Assembly (NCBI GenBank): GCA_036558745.1
Contig: DATBEZ010000011.1
Span: 25,000-88,999 of the forward strand
DNA: 64,000 nt
Reading direction: 5' to 3'
DNA from: JAMXLJ01 sp036558745
GTDB taxonomy: Bacteria; Actinomycetota; Acidimicrobiia; IMCC26256; JAMXLJ01
Position numbers and translations under genes: made by a program
Notes under the pieces: generated by a model
Database searches by the model: none
What the model was told of the DNA's origin: nothing
The model's input: only the letters and a program-made list of their open reading frames with translations
Part shown: piece after piece, positions 9,237 through 17,083 of the stretch
Layout: each line of letters starts with the position of its first letter
How positions within the stretch are numbered: the stretch's first letter is position 1

Positions 9237-9260
9237 GCGCGCCGCCCGCCGGCGGCGCGC
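9237..9260 (+). terminator. Perfect 10-bp GC hairpin directly after the mannosyltransferase stop
   Basis: Arms GCGCGCCGCC and GGCGGCGCGC pair perfectly around the loop CGCC and begin at the base after the TGA. This should end transcription before the chemoreceptor leader. Confidence 0.6.
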
Positions 9261-9375
9261 GAGAGATGCCGAACGCCCCTATTGCATGGGGCTTTGGCCC
9301 CGCGGGCTGTTCAGCAACCGATCACCCGCCGATGAACCGCCCGTACCGCGTCCGAGAAGCGGCGGGAGGAACCCG
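9261..9375 (+). promoter_or_regulatory. Structured 5' leader of the chemoreceptor gene with mutually exclusive hairpins
   Basis: GGGGC at 9288-9292 can pair either with GCCCC at 9275-9279 or with GCCCC at 9297-9301 (loop TTTG), but not both. A third element follows: GCGGG (9302-9306) with CCCGC (9325-9329) enclosing the mini-hairpin GCTG/CAGC. The region ends with a GGGAGGA ribosome site before the ATG at 9376. The pairings are seen. A regulatory role such as an attenuator or riboswitch is inference, and I do not recognise a named RNA class. Confidence 0.35.
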
Positions 9376-10968
9376 ATGCACGTCAAGTTCAAGTCCGTTC
9401 GAAGCGAGCTGCTCGTGGCCTTCGCAGTCGTTGCCGCGCTCCTCGCAGGCATCGGCATGTTCGGTGTGGCCAAGCAGTCGGAGGTCGCGTCGCAGGCGCA
9501 CACGATCTACAAGGACAACTTCGTCCCGGTGACGATGCTCGCGAAGGCGCGCGCCGCGTACCTCAAGTCACGCGTGCCCGCAGTCTACGCGCTCGCGGAG
9601 ACGACGTCCGCCGGGACCGAGAAGCAGATCGCGGCCACCAAGACCGCGTGGGTCGACGTCGACGCCGCGCTCGCGAACTACCAGAAGGTCGCGGACTTCA
9701 TCGAGCCCGGCGCGCGGCAGACGTTCGCGGGCGTCGAGAAGGCGTGGGCCGAGTACAAGGACGTGGTCGGGAATCAGGGCTTCCCGCTCGCACGGGCCAA
9801 GAACAACGACGCGTTCCTGAAGCTCCGGGACACCAAGTTCGCGCCGCTGTCGACCGCCGTGAACGACGGCATCGACAAGCTCTTCGCGTTGGAGCTCAAC
9901 TCTGGTGCTCGTGCCGACCAGGCCGCGGCATCCACGTCGAGCTCGACCCGGACGACCACGATCGTGCTCGTCATCGCCGGTGCCGTGCTCGCGCTCGGGC
10001 TCGGGTGGCTGATCGCCCGCAAGATCTCGAGGCCGTTGCGCCAGAGCGTCGACAGCCTCGACGCGCTGGCCCACAAGGACCTCACCAGCACGCTCGAGGT
10101 CAGCACCGCCGACGAGACGGCGCGGATGGCGGAGTCGCTCAACACGGCAACCGAGAGCCTGCGCGGCGCGCTCGCCGCGATCGCGGGCAACTCGCAGACG
10201 CTCGCCGCCGCGTCGGAGGAGCTCACGGCGGTGTCGACGCAGATGGGCACCAACGCCGAGGAGACCTCGGCACAGTCCGGGGTCGTGTCGGCCGCGAGCG
10301 AAGAGGTGAGCCGTTCGGTCGAGAGCGTCGCGACCGCGGTCGAGGAGATGACCGCCTCGGTCCGGGAGATCGCCCAGAGCGCGGCGGAAGCGGCGCAGGT
10401 CGCGTCGCAGGCTGTCGGCATGGCGCGTGAGACCAACGACGACGTGGCCAAGCTCGGCGAGTCCAGCGTCGAGATCGGCAACGTGTTGAAGGTGATCACG
10501 TCCATCGCCGAGCAGACCAACCTGCTCGCGCTGAACGCCACGATCGAGGCGGCCCGCGCCGGCGAGTCGGGCAAGGGCTTCGCGGTCGTCGCGAACGAGG
10601 TCAAGGAGCTCGCCAACGAGACCGCGCGGGCGACCGAGGACATCTCGCGCAAAATCGAGGCGATCCAGTGCGACACGACGAAGGCGGTCGACTCCATCGG
10701 ACGCATCACCGAGATCGTCGAGCAGATCAACGACATCCAGTCGACGATCGCGAGCTCGGTCGAGGAGCAGGCCGCGACGACCAACGAGATCGGTCGCAAC
10801 GTCTCGGAGGCCGCGCGCGGCACGACCGAGATCGCCGAGAACATCAACGGTGTCGCCCGGGCCGCGCAGGGTACGGCCGACGGCGTGGGCTCGACCCAGC
10901 AGGCTGCACACGAGCTCGCCGGGATGGCGCAAGAGCTCCAGTCGCTCGTCGGCGAGTTCCGGTACTGA
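9376..10968 (+). CDS. Methyl-accepting chemotaxis protein
   Basis: This 530-residue membrane chemoreceptor senses an extracytoplasmic ligand and controls the CheA kinase. Order of parts: a cytoplasmic start and TM1 (about 10-32), a helical periplasm-side sensor of four-helix-bundle type (33-195), TM2 (about 196-218), HAMP (219-270), and a long coiled-coil signalling domain. The domain tip reads NLLALNATIEAARAGE, the invariant hairpin that contacts CheA/CheW. The ATG at 9376 follows GGGAGGA. No che or flagellar gene lies in the window, so its partners must be encoded elsewhere. A strong terminator follows. Confidence 0.93.
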   Translation: MHVKFKSVRSELLVAFAVVAALLAGIGMFGVAKQSEVASQAHTIYKDNFVPVTMLAKARAAYLKSRVPAVYALAETTSAGTEKQIAATKTAWVDVDAALANYQKVADFIEPGARQTFAGVEKAWAEYKDVVGNQGFPLARAKNNDAFLKLRDTKFAPLSTAVNDGIDKLFALELNSGARADQAAASTSSSTRTTTIVLVIAGAVLALGLGWLIARKISRPLRQSVDSLDALAHKDLTSTLEVSTADETARMAESLNTATESLRGALAAIAGNSQTLAAASEELTAVSTQMGTNAEETSAQSGVVSAASEEVSRSVESVATAVEEMTASVREIAQSAAEAAQVASQAVGMARETNDDVAKLGESSVEIGNVLKVITSIAEQTNLLALNATIEAARAGESGKGFAVVANEVKELANETARATEDISRKIEAIQCDTTKAVDSIGRITEIVEQINDIQSTIASSVEEQAATTNEIGRNVSEAARGTTEIAENINGVARAAQGTADGVGSTQQAAHELAGMAQELQSLVGEFRY

Positions 10969-10977
10969 TCGACGAGG

Positions 10978-11007
10978 CCGGTCGGGGTCGGTTCAGACCC
11001 CGGCCGG
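10978..11007 (+). terminator. Terminator hairpin after the chemoreceptor gene
   Basis: A 12-bp stem (CCGGTCGGGGTC / GACCCCGGCCGG, one G-U pair) with the hexaloop GGTTCA begins ten bases after the stop. No U-tract. Confidence 0.6.
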
Positions 11008-11081
11008 GAGGCCCGCGCCGCGCTGCAGCGCGGCGAACTCGGCCCCGCGGGAGGCCTCTTCACGCACGGGCGTCGAAGGGA

Positions 11082-11110
11082 CCAAGGTCCCATCGCGGTC
11101 GTGACCTTGG
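11082..11110. repeat. Inverted repeat CCAAGGTC-N13-GACCTTGG
   Basis: Two perfect 8-base arms (11082-11089 and 11103-11110) are separated by 13 bases in the space between the chemoreceptor and the STAS gene. It could be a dyad operator for the STAS gene, which starts 126 bases later, or a second terminator; the sequence does not decide. Confidence 0.35.
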
Positions 11111-11235
11111 CTGGTGTCGGTCTGCGGTGCTGATCACGAGACTCACGCATCGAGATACGGGCGGACGGGGTTGTCGGACTCCTGCACCCGGTCATCGGCA
11201 GCACGCGAGGGGCAGCCGAAGCGGAGGTGCACCAC

Positions 11236-11712
11236 GTGGCGACCGAGTTCTTCCTCGACGGATCGACGTGCCCGCGCCGCCTCGTCGTGGCCGGCGAGCT
11301 CGACCTGGTCAACTCACCCCAGCTGCTCGAACGGCTCGCGTGGCTGTCGATGACCGGCCGTCCCACCCATCTCGATCTCGCCGACGTCGGGTTCATCGAC
11401 GCCTCCGCGGTCGGCATGCTCGTGCGCGCGTCGCGCGCCGCGGGCGGCGACGGGGTGCGGATCGTCGCCGCGTCCGACGTGGTGCGCCACGTCTTCCATC
11501 TCTGCGACGCCGGCTGGCTCCTGGACCCGCCCGGGACCCCGACTCCGGCCGGTGTCGCGCCACGTCCGGGCGGGCCGGTGTCGGCATACCCCCCAAACGC
11601 GCCGTCACCGGTCCGCTCGACCCGTCGCCGGGTGGGCACGACTCGCCGCGGGGCCGACCCCGGCCCCGCGGCGACGTCATCGGGTCCGCGTCCGGTCGAA
11701 CCGGCCGGCTGA
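11236..11712 (+). CDS. STAS-domain protein (anti-sigma factor antagonist-like)
   Basis: The 158-residue protein has an N-terminal STAS fold (about 1-95): the strand LVVAGELDLVNSPQL, then LDLADVGFIDASAVGMLV, where the Ser of DASA is at the position phosphorylated in SpoIIAA/RsbV-type antagonists. The remaining ~60 residues are Pro/Arg/Gly-rich and probably disordered. Such proteins bind anti-sigma kinases or act in stressosomes. The GTG at 11236 is chosen because GCGGAGG lies eight bases upstream; a GTG at 11227 overlaps that ribosome site. No anti-sigma kinase or sigma gene is nearby, so the partner is unknown. Confidence 0.78.
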   Translation: MATEFFLDGSTCPRRLVVAGELDLVNSPQLLERLAWLSMTGRPTHLDLADVGFIDASAVGMLVRASRAAGGDGVRIVAASDVVRHVFHLCDAGWLLDPPGTPTPAGVAPRPGGPVSAYPPNAPSPVRSTRRRVGTTRRGADPGPAATSSGPRPVEPAG

Positions 11713-11831
11713 ACGCACGCGAGCCGAGCTCCATCGGCCGAGACCCGAACGACGCGCCAGTGCCACGCGCGTCCAGGCACTGCAAGCGTCGAGACGCCGA
11801 GGGCAACGCCGGATCTCTTGCGCGTGCGGGG

Positions 11832-12419
11832 TCAGCCCCAGGTCCAGACCTCGACAACCCGTTGGAAGCGCGCGCGTTCGAGGACAACTGCGAGGTTGTC
11901 GTCGCCGTCAGCACAGACGACACACGCGAGCACGTCACCGCGACGGCCGGCGCACGCGAGCGCTGTGCGCACCAGCGCGGGTCGGTCGCCGATGAGGCGG
12001 TCGATGGTCGCGACGGTCCCACCGGGGTCATAGACCGGCGGCGCGTTCACCGACCGCGAGCCGGTGACGATCCCGGATCCGGCGGCGACGAAGCTCAACG
12101 CGCCGTCATGCCATGGATCGAGCCGCCCGCCGAAGGTGTGCGGCGGAGGCTCGGTCAGGTCACTGCCGGTCGGGAGCGGTTCGACGGTGCTCGGGCCGGC
12201 ACCGGACGTCGGCCGTATCCAGGAGTAGGACACGATGCGGAGCCCGGCATCGCGGCTCGCTGCTCGGCGCGCGTGGTGCTCGACCGGGACGCAGGTCACT
12301 GCCGGGCGTTCGGAGACGGCTTCGAGCAACTGACGCCCCGCGTCACACCAGTGTTCGTCCGTGATGACCGCGATGTCGTCGATGAAGATCGCGGTCGGCC
12401 TCGGTCGCTTCGCGCACAT
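11832..12419 (-). CDS. Unknown 195-residue protein, third gene of the operon divergent from MoxR/VWA
   Basis: I do not recognise this protein. It reads through as a plausible soluble alpha/beta chain: an early strand AIFIDDIAVITDE, a central Gly/Pro-rich part with several Trp and His, and the C-terminal strand-like stretch GDVLACVVCADGDDNLAVVL ending in VEVWTWG. There are no signal peptide or membrane segments. The ATG at 12419 lies 18 bases beyond the stop of the preceding gene on the same strand, so it belongs to the three-gene operon running away from the MoxR/VWA pair. Composition and codon bias match the neighbours, and no competing frame is better. Function unknown. Confidence 0.6.
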   Translation of the reverse strand: MCAKRPRPTAIFIDDIAVITDEHWCDAGRQLLEAVSERPAVTCVPVEHHARRAASRDAGLRIVSYSWIRPTSGAGPSTVEPLPTGSDLTEPPPHTFGGRLDPWHDGALSFVAAGSGIVTGSRSVNAPPVYDPGGTVATIDRLIGDRPALVRTALACAGRRGDVLACVVCADGDDNLAVVLERARFQRVVEVWTWG

Positions 12420-12437
12420 GCATCGACGTCACCCGAC

Positions 12438-13355
12438 TCAGTCCAGGCTGATCGTCATCGAACGAACGTCGGTGATCGACGGACCCGCGGTCATCAGCAC
12501 CGTGACGTCGTCGTGTTCCTCGGCCACCGCAAGGGTGAATCGGCCGAGGACGACTGCAACCCCGCGCGCCCACACCCGCCAGATCCAGTCGAGCGGCATC
12601 GACATTGCGAGGACCTGCGGCGCGGTCCGCGCGATGCAGGGCGCGCGTTCTGTGTCGATCACCTCGAGCTCGACGTCGAGGTCCGGCTCGCCCAGCCATT
12701 CACGTACCGCGCACACGACACGGCCGTACAGCGCGGCCACGAGCGCGGCCCGAGCCTTCGTCGCTTCGGGATCGCCGCGCGCGAGACGTTCACCCCAGTG
12801 CGCGGCCACGCCCGCGGCGAGACGATCGGCGAGCTTCCCGCTCTGCACGAGCAGCGTCACGAGCCCGTCGGGTGCCGCCGGGACGCCAGGCACGCCGGGC
12901 GTCGGGCCACCGCCGCCCACGATCGGCCGACGTCCGACATGGGTCCCGTAGGCGCCGCCCGTACTCAGAATCATCGTGCTGGTGCCCGTCATCCCCTGGC
13001 GCGGCGCCACCCGGACCGGCAGCTGACGCGGCGCGACGCCGACCGGCGCGATCGCCGGACCGTGCCACGGACCTTGCAGCATGCCCACCGCCGGCGTGAG
13101 GCGCAGCGGATCGGCGGCACCGCGCGTGGTCAGGACCAGCACGCGAAGGTCGTCGCGATGACGCGCCCACGCGTCGAGCAGCTCGATACACGCGTTGCGC
13201 TCACCGCCCAGTGCCGCGAGCGCGCGCTCGCCGTCGGCGTCGTCGTGATCGAGCGCGCGCAGCTCGCCCGCCTCCCAGCGCAGCCGGTGTTGCTCGCCCG
13301 CACAGTCGACGGGGATCTCGACCGGCGGCATACCGCGCCACCAGTCCCCGCTCAC
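12438..13355 (-). CDS. Unknown 305-residue protein, second gene of the operon divergent from MoxR/VWA
   Basis: No known family is recognised. The N-terminal ~70 residues (VEIPVDCAGEQHRLRW, then DHDD and ALGG motifs) look like a compact domain. A low-complexity Gly/Pro middle section (about 155-175) leads to a helical C-terminal part with ADRLAAGVAAHWGERLARG. The chain ends in a beta-rich segment. The GTG at 13355 overlaps the stop of the upstream gene by four bases (GTGA), which fixes both the start and the operon. Open reading continues far upstream of this start but is antisense to other genes. Its constant partnership with the 434-residue protein here suggests a joint function. Confidence 0.65.
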   Translation of the reverse strand: MSGDWWRGMPPVEIPVDCAGEQHRLRWEAGELRALDHDDADGERALAALGGERNACIELLDAWARHRDDLRVLVLTTRGAADPLRLTPAVGMLQGPWHGPAIAPVGVAPRQLPVRVAPRQGMTGTSTMILSTGGAYGTHVGRRPIVGGGGPTPGVPGVPAAPDGLVTLLVQSGKLADRLAAGVAAHWGERLARGDPEATKARAALVAALYGRVVCAVREWLGEPDLDVELEVIDTERAPCIARTAPQVLAMSMPLDWIWRVWARGVAVVLGRFTLAVAEEHDDVTVLMTAGPSITDVRSMTISLD

Positions 13356-14656
13356 GTGATCGTCTCCCAGTCCGGCAACCTCACGGTGATCACGGCCCGT
13401 TCTGTGGTCAGCGTGGGTTGGAGGTGCAGCTCGGTCGCGCTCGCGTCGAGCGCGGGGAAGAAGCCGACCGTTCCCTCCGTGACATCTGGCCCACCGCCCC
13501 AGCCGCCGGAGCCGCCGAGGTAGTGGTTGCCGAGGTTGTCCTCCGCCCACCACGCCACCCGCGGGTCTTTGACGGACATGTCGTAGGGCACGGGGCCGAA
13601 CAGAGTCCCCGGCGACGTCGCCGCGTGCACCCCGAAACCGGTTCCCGCCGACAGAAGCGTGTCGACCGCGACGATGATGCCGTCGATCGGAGGCGTCACG
13701 GCCGCAACCGCGACCGCGCCGTCGGGACCGCCCTGGACACCGAGGCGCGACAGATACGACGCCCACGGCGAGGGCAGCGAGCCCGGTGCCAGGGTTCCGG
13801 GGTGCTTGTCCGAAGCAATGGCACGCACCGTGTCGATGACGGGCTCGTCGGGCGCGAGCGCGCCGGCGGCGACGAGCGCGGCCACCGCGTGCTCGATGCT
13901 CACCGGTGGTCCCGGAAACTGCCCCGGGAAGAATCCCTGCCTGGCCCCCACCAGGCGCCTGAACAGGTAGCGGTTCGCAGGGCTCGCCGGAGGGAGCGAC
14001 TCGACACGAACGGTCGCCTGGGGCGCGCACTCGTCGCCGAGCTCGATCCGCCCCTCGGGGAGCTCGACCCATCGGGTGGTGCGCGAGAGCGGGCTCATCG
14101 TGGTGAGGCGACCCTGGAACGTCGCGCCCTGACCCAAGCCGGCGCCTCCCATGACACCGCCGCCCTGGACGTGCGCCGTCTCCGTACGTCCGCGATCGTC
14201 GGTGAGCGATACCTGCGGCGCGGCCAACCCGCCCTGGGCCGACATCCGCTGCATCAGCGCTCCGGGGGACGACTCGAACGCGCTGAACGCGACCGAGGTG
14301 GCGCGATCTCCGAGCACGACGGAGTGCACGCGCAGCCGACCCCACGACTGGTCGAGATCCCGGTTGCAGGCGACGACCCGAGGCGGGGTCATCGGCACGG
14401 GCGCCGGCATCGGGCCGGTATGGCGCGGCCAGCGGGGCACGTGGCCGCCACCGTTCCCGCGAATGGAACGCGCAAGCGAGTACTCGTCGACCACGGTCTG
14501 GGCGGTTTCGGCATCGAGCGCGTCGGCGACGACGAGCGCGGCCGCCGTCTCTGTGATCGCGCCATCGGGCTGCCAGTGTCCCGGCGGCACGGACGTCAGC
14601 AGCGCACGCTCGCCCGCCATGCGGAGGTACAGCTCGGCATCGAAGGTCACGGACAC
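13352..14656 (-). CDS. Unknown 434-residue protein with two similar beta-rich modules, first gene of the operon divergent from MoxR/VWA
   Basis: The N-terminus (FDAELYLRMAGERALL) is helical and followed by a Pro-rich linker. Two modules then share a pattern of a strand, a DD/DN-x-G-x-x turn, a Gly-rich loop and a strand ending in an LxL motif. The first spans about residues 100-200 (LTDDRGRTE...RWVELPEGRIEL) and the second about 325-434 (EDNLGNHYLGG...FFPALDASATELHL). I read this as an internal duplication of a beta-sandwich domain. No enzyme motif is visible. Start: GTG at 14656 or 14650; neither has a clear ribosome site. The gap to the divergent MoxR start is 99 bases, a likely shared control region. 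Confidence 0.65.
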   Translation of the reverse strand: MSVTFDAELYLRMAGERALLTSVPPGHWQPDGAITETAAALVVADALDAETAQTVVDEYSLARSIRGNGGGHVPRWPRHTGPMPAPVPMTPPRVVACNRDLDQSWGRLRVHSVVLGDRATSVAFSAFESSPGALMQRMSAQGGLAAPQVSLTDDRGRTETAHVQGGGVMGGAGLGQGATFQGRLTTMSPLSRTTRWVELPEGRIELGDECAPQATVRVESLPPASPANRYLFRRLVGARQGFFPGQFPGPPVSIEHAVAALVAAGALAPDEPVIDTVRAIASDKHPGTLAPGSLPSPWASYLSRLGVQGGPDGAVAVAAVTPPIDGIIVAVDTLLSAGTGFGVHAATSPGTLFGPVPYDMSVKDPRVAWWAEDNLGNHYLGGSGGWGGGPDVTEGTVGFFPALDASATELHLQPTLTTERAVITVRLPDWETIT

Positions 14657-14755
14657 GCCGAGAGCGTGGCACGCCGACGGGGCGCGTGCCCGTGGAATTC
14701 GGTCGTGGCGGGATACTCGGAGGCGCGCCGCGGCGCCGCCGGGCACACTGGCCCG

Positions 14756-15859
14756 ATGAACGAGCAGGCGGTCGCGGTCGAGGCGTTGGGCGTCGCGATC
14801 GCGACGCGCGTCCCCGTGCTGCTGTGGGGCGCGCCCGGCACCGGCAAGACGTCGGTGATCAGGGCCCTGGCGGAGGCGGCCGGCTGGCCGTGCGAGACGG
14901 TCATCGCGTCGATCCGCGAGCCGTCGGACTTCGCCGGCCTGCCCGTCGTGTCGGCGGGCGACGACGGCTCGCGGGTCGATTTCGCGCCGCCGCGTTGGGC
15001 CCACCGACTCGCGTCCGTCGCGCACGGCCTCGTCTTCTTCGACGAGGTGTCGACCGCGCCGCCCGCGGTGCAGGCCGCGCTGTTGCGCGTCGTCCTCGAA
15101 CGCACGGTGGGCGACCTGACGTTGCCCGACGGCGTCGCGGTGGTCGCGGCCGCGAACCCGCCCGAGCAGGCCGCCGACGGCTGGGACCTCTCCGCGCCGC
15201 TCGCCAACCGCTTCTGTCATCTGGACTGGCCGGTCGACGCGCGCACGATCGCGGACGGCTTCGCGGGCGGCTGGCCCGCGCCGCGCGTGCCCGCGTTGGT
15301 CGCCGGCTGGGAGCGTCAGCTCGCGATCACGCGTAGTTGGATCGCCGGCTTCATGACCGTGCGACCGGGCCTCGCCGTCGTCGTGCCCGACGATGCCGCG
15401 GGCGCGGGCCGCGCGTGGCCGAGCCCCCGGACGTGGGACATGGCCGCGCAGCTGCTCGCGGGCGCGGCCGCGACCGGCGCGAGCGAGCAGGCCCGTTCGG
15501 TGCTCGTGCGCGGCGCGGTCGGTCAGGGTCCGGGCGTCGAGCTTCTGACGTGGTTGGCCGAGGCCGACCTGCCCGATCCCGAGGCCGTGCTGGCCGACCC
15601 CGACGCGTTCGAGCTGCCCGAGCGCGGGGACCGCGCATACGCCGCTCTGTCGTCCATCGCGGCGGCGGTCGCATCCGAGCCGACCGCCGAGCGCTGGACA
15701 CGCGCGTGGGTCGTCTTCGGTCGCGCCGGTGAGCGCGCGCCCGACGTGGCCGCGGCCGCGGCGCGCACGCTGGCGCGGTGCCGCCCACCCGGCGCCGCCA
15801 TCCCTCATGAAGTGCACGCGTTCGCGCCACTCCTGCGCGACGCCGGATTGCTGGAGTAG
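14756..15859 (+). CDS. MoxR-family AAA+ ATPase
   Basis: This 367-residue cytosolic ATPase has Walker A GAPGTGKT at 25-32, Walker B FFDEVST (catalytic Asp-Glu at 96-97), sensor-1 AAANPPEQA and an ANRF arginine-finger motif, in the order normal for MoxR proteins. MoxR ATPases remodel or load partner proteins, usually a VWA protein encoded next door, and often serve in metal-cofactor insertion, stress or conflict systems. The partner here begins six bases after the stop. The ATG at 14756 gives the standard short N-terminus; the open frame upstream is antisense to the unknown operon. The substrate of the pair is unknown. Confidence 0.9.
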   Translation: MNEQAVAVEALGVAIATRVPVLLWGAPGTGKTSVIRALAEAAGWPCETVIASIREPSDFAGLPVVSAGDDGSRVDFAPPRWAHRLASVAHGLVFFDEVSTAPPAVQAALLRVVLERTVGDLTLPDGVAVVAAANPPEQAADGWDLSAPLANRFCHLDWPVDARTIADGFAGGWPAPRVPALVAGWERQLAITRSWIAGFMTVRPGLAVVVPDDAAGAGRAWPSPRTWDMAAQLLAGAAATGASEQARSVLVRGAVGQGPGVELLTWLAEADLPDPEAVLADPDAFELPERGDRAYAALSSIAAAVASEPTAERWTRAWVVFGRAGERAPDVAAAAARTLARCRPPGAAIPHEVHAFAPLLRDAGLLE

Positions 15860-15865
15860 GCGCGC

Positions 15866-17074
15866 GTGACCGCGCGCCTCGACGACCGCAAGCTCGCCGC
15901 CGCCCGACTCTTCGCGGCGACGCGCTTTCCGTACCTCGCGAGCGCATTGTTCGCGTGCACCATCCGCGCCGAGCGAGACTGCGACACGATCGCGGTCGAT
16001 CGCGCATTCCGCGTCTACGCCGATCCGCTCTGGGTGGAACGGCTCGCCCCGGAGGAGCTGGGCCGCCTGCTCGCGCACCACATCGGGCACCTGTTGCGGA
16101 CGCACGCGGAGCGCGCGGACGCGCTGGGCGTCGCCGACGCCGGTACGGGCGGCTGGTGGAACCGCTGCAGCGACGCCGAGATCAACGACGACCTCGCGCT
16201 GGACGGCGCGGTTCCCGAAGTCGCGCCGGATCTCCCCGCGCACGTCGGCGGGCACGACCAGGAGCTCGCCGAGCACTACTACGAGCACCCGTCCACGGGC
16301 CCCCGTCGCTGGGATTGCGGCTCTGGCGCCGACGGCATCCCGCGCGGCTGGGACGACGGCGGCGGTTCGGGCGGGTCGGGTGACGGCGACGGTCTCGGCG
16401 CGTCGCAGATCGACCTGCTCCGACTCGGGACCGCGGCGGAGATCCAGCAGTGTGCAGGCACGGAGCCCGGCACGGTGCCGGGTGGGTGGCTGCGCTGGGC
16501 CGAGTCGGTGTTGCCGTCGCGCATCGACTGGCGGCGCGTGCTCGCGGCCGAGATCCGCACCGGTGTGGCCAGCGCCGCGGGCAAGGTCGACTACACGTAC
16601 CGGCGACCCTCCCGGCGCGCCGGTGTCGCGCCTCGCGTGGTGCTGCCGTCGTTGCACCGGCCGGTGCCCGAGGTCGCGATCGTGTGCGACACCTCCGGCT
16701 CGATGCACGAGACACTCCTCGCCCGCGCGCTCGCGGAGGTCGAGGGCATCCTCGTGCGCGCGGGACTCCGTCAGACACGCGTACGCGTGCTGGCAGTCGA
16801 CACGAACGTGCACGCGGTGCGGCGGGTGACGAGCGCGAAGCAAGTCCAGCTCGCCGGTGGCGGCGGGACCGACATGGGCGCGGGCATCGCCGCGGCCGCG
16901 TCGCTGCGCCCGCGTCCGTCGGTCGTGATCGTGCTGACCGACGGCTTCACACCTTGGCCCGAGCGCCCGCCAAAGGGGATCCGGGTCGTCGTCGGCCTGC
17001 TGGTCGAGCCCGACGCGCCGATGGCGCACCTGTACCCCGCGCCGGGGTGGGCCCGCACCGTCCGCATCGACTGA
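15866..17074 (+). CDS. VWA-domain protein with degenerate DUF2201-like metallopeptidase N-terminus
   Basis: The 402-residue protein has two parts. The N-terminal part (about 1-150) resembles the putative metallopeptidase domain of DUF2201 proteins, with AHHIGHLLRTH at 70-80 and CSDAEIND. The normal catalytic Glu of HExxH is replaced by His (HHIGH, 71-75), so peptidase activity is doubtful. A Gly/Asp-rich linker follows. The C-terminal VWA domain carries the metal-ion-dependent adhesion site DTSGSMH (Asp at 275), a GGGGTDMG threonine loop and the LTDGF strand. The GTG at 15866 is six bases after the MoxR stop. The pair probably works as ATPase plus adaptor. Confidence 0.85.
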   Translation: MTARLDDRKLAAARLFAATRFPYLASALFACTIRAERDCDTIAVDRAFRVYADPLWVERLAPEELGRLLAHHIGHLLRTHAERADALGVADAGTGGWWNRCSDAEINDDLALDGAVPEVAPDLPAHVGGHDQELAEHYYEHPSTGPRRWDCGSGADGIPRGWDDGGGSGGSGDGDGLGASQIDLLRLGTAAEIQQCAGTEPGTVPGGWLRWAESVLPSRIDWRRVLAAEIRTGVASAAGKVDYTYRRPSRRAGVAPRVVLPSLHRPVPEVAIVCDTSGSMHETLLARALAEVEGILVRAGLRQTRVRVLAVDTNVHAVRRVTSAKQVQLAGGGGTDMGAGIAAAASLRPRPSVVIVLTDGFTPWPERPPKGIRVVVGLLVEPDAPMAHLYPAPGWARTVRID

Positions 17075-17083
17075 CCGAGTCGG

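Noticed and set aside
9300..9340. GCCGATGA in the chemoreceptor leader as a sigma-28 (flagellar) -10 element
   Set aside because: No TAAA-type -35 lies at 15-bp spacing, and the region is better explained as RNA structure.
13352..17029. A 1225-residue minus-strand open frame spanning the MoxR/VWA genes
   Set aside because: Only its last 434 codons look like protein; the rest is antisense to the clear MoxR and VWA genes, and such long shadows are normal at this GC content.
17068..17082. CGACT/AGTCG hairpin at the end of the VWA gene as a terminator
   Set aside because: Only a 5-bp stem that overlaps the coding end; too weak to call.
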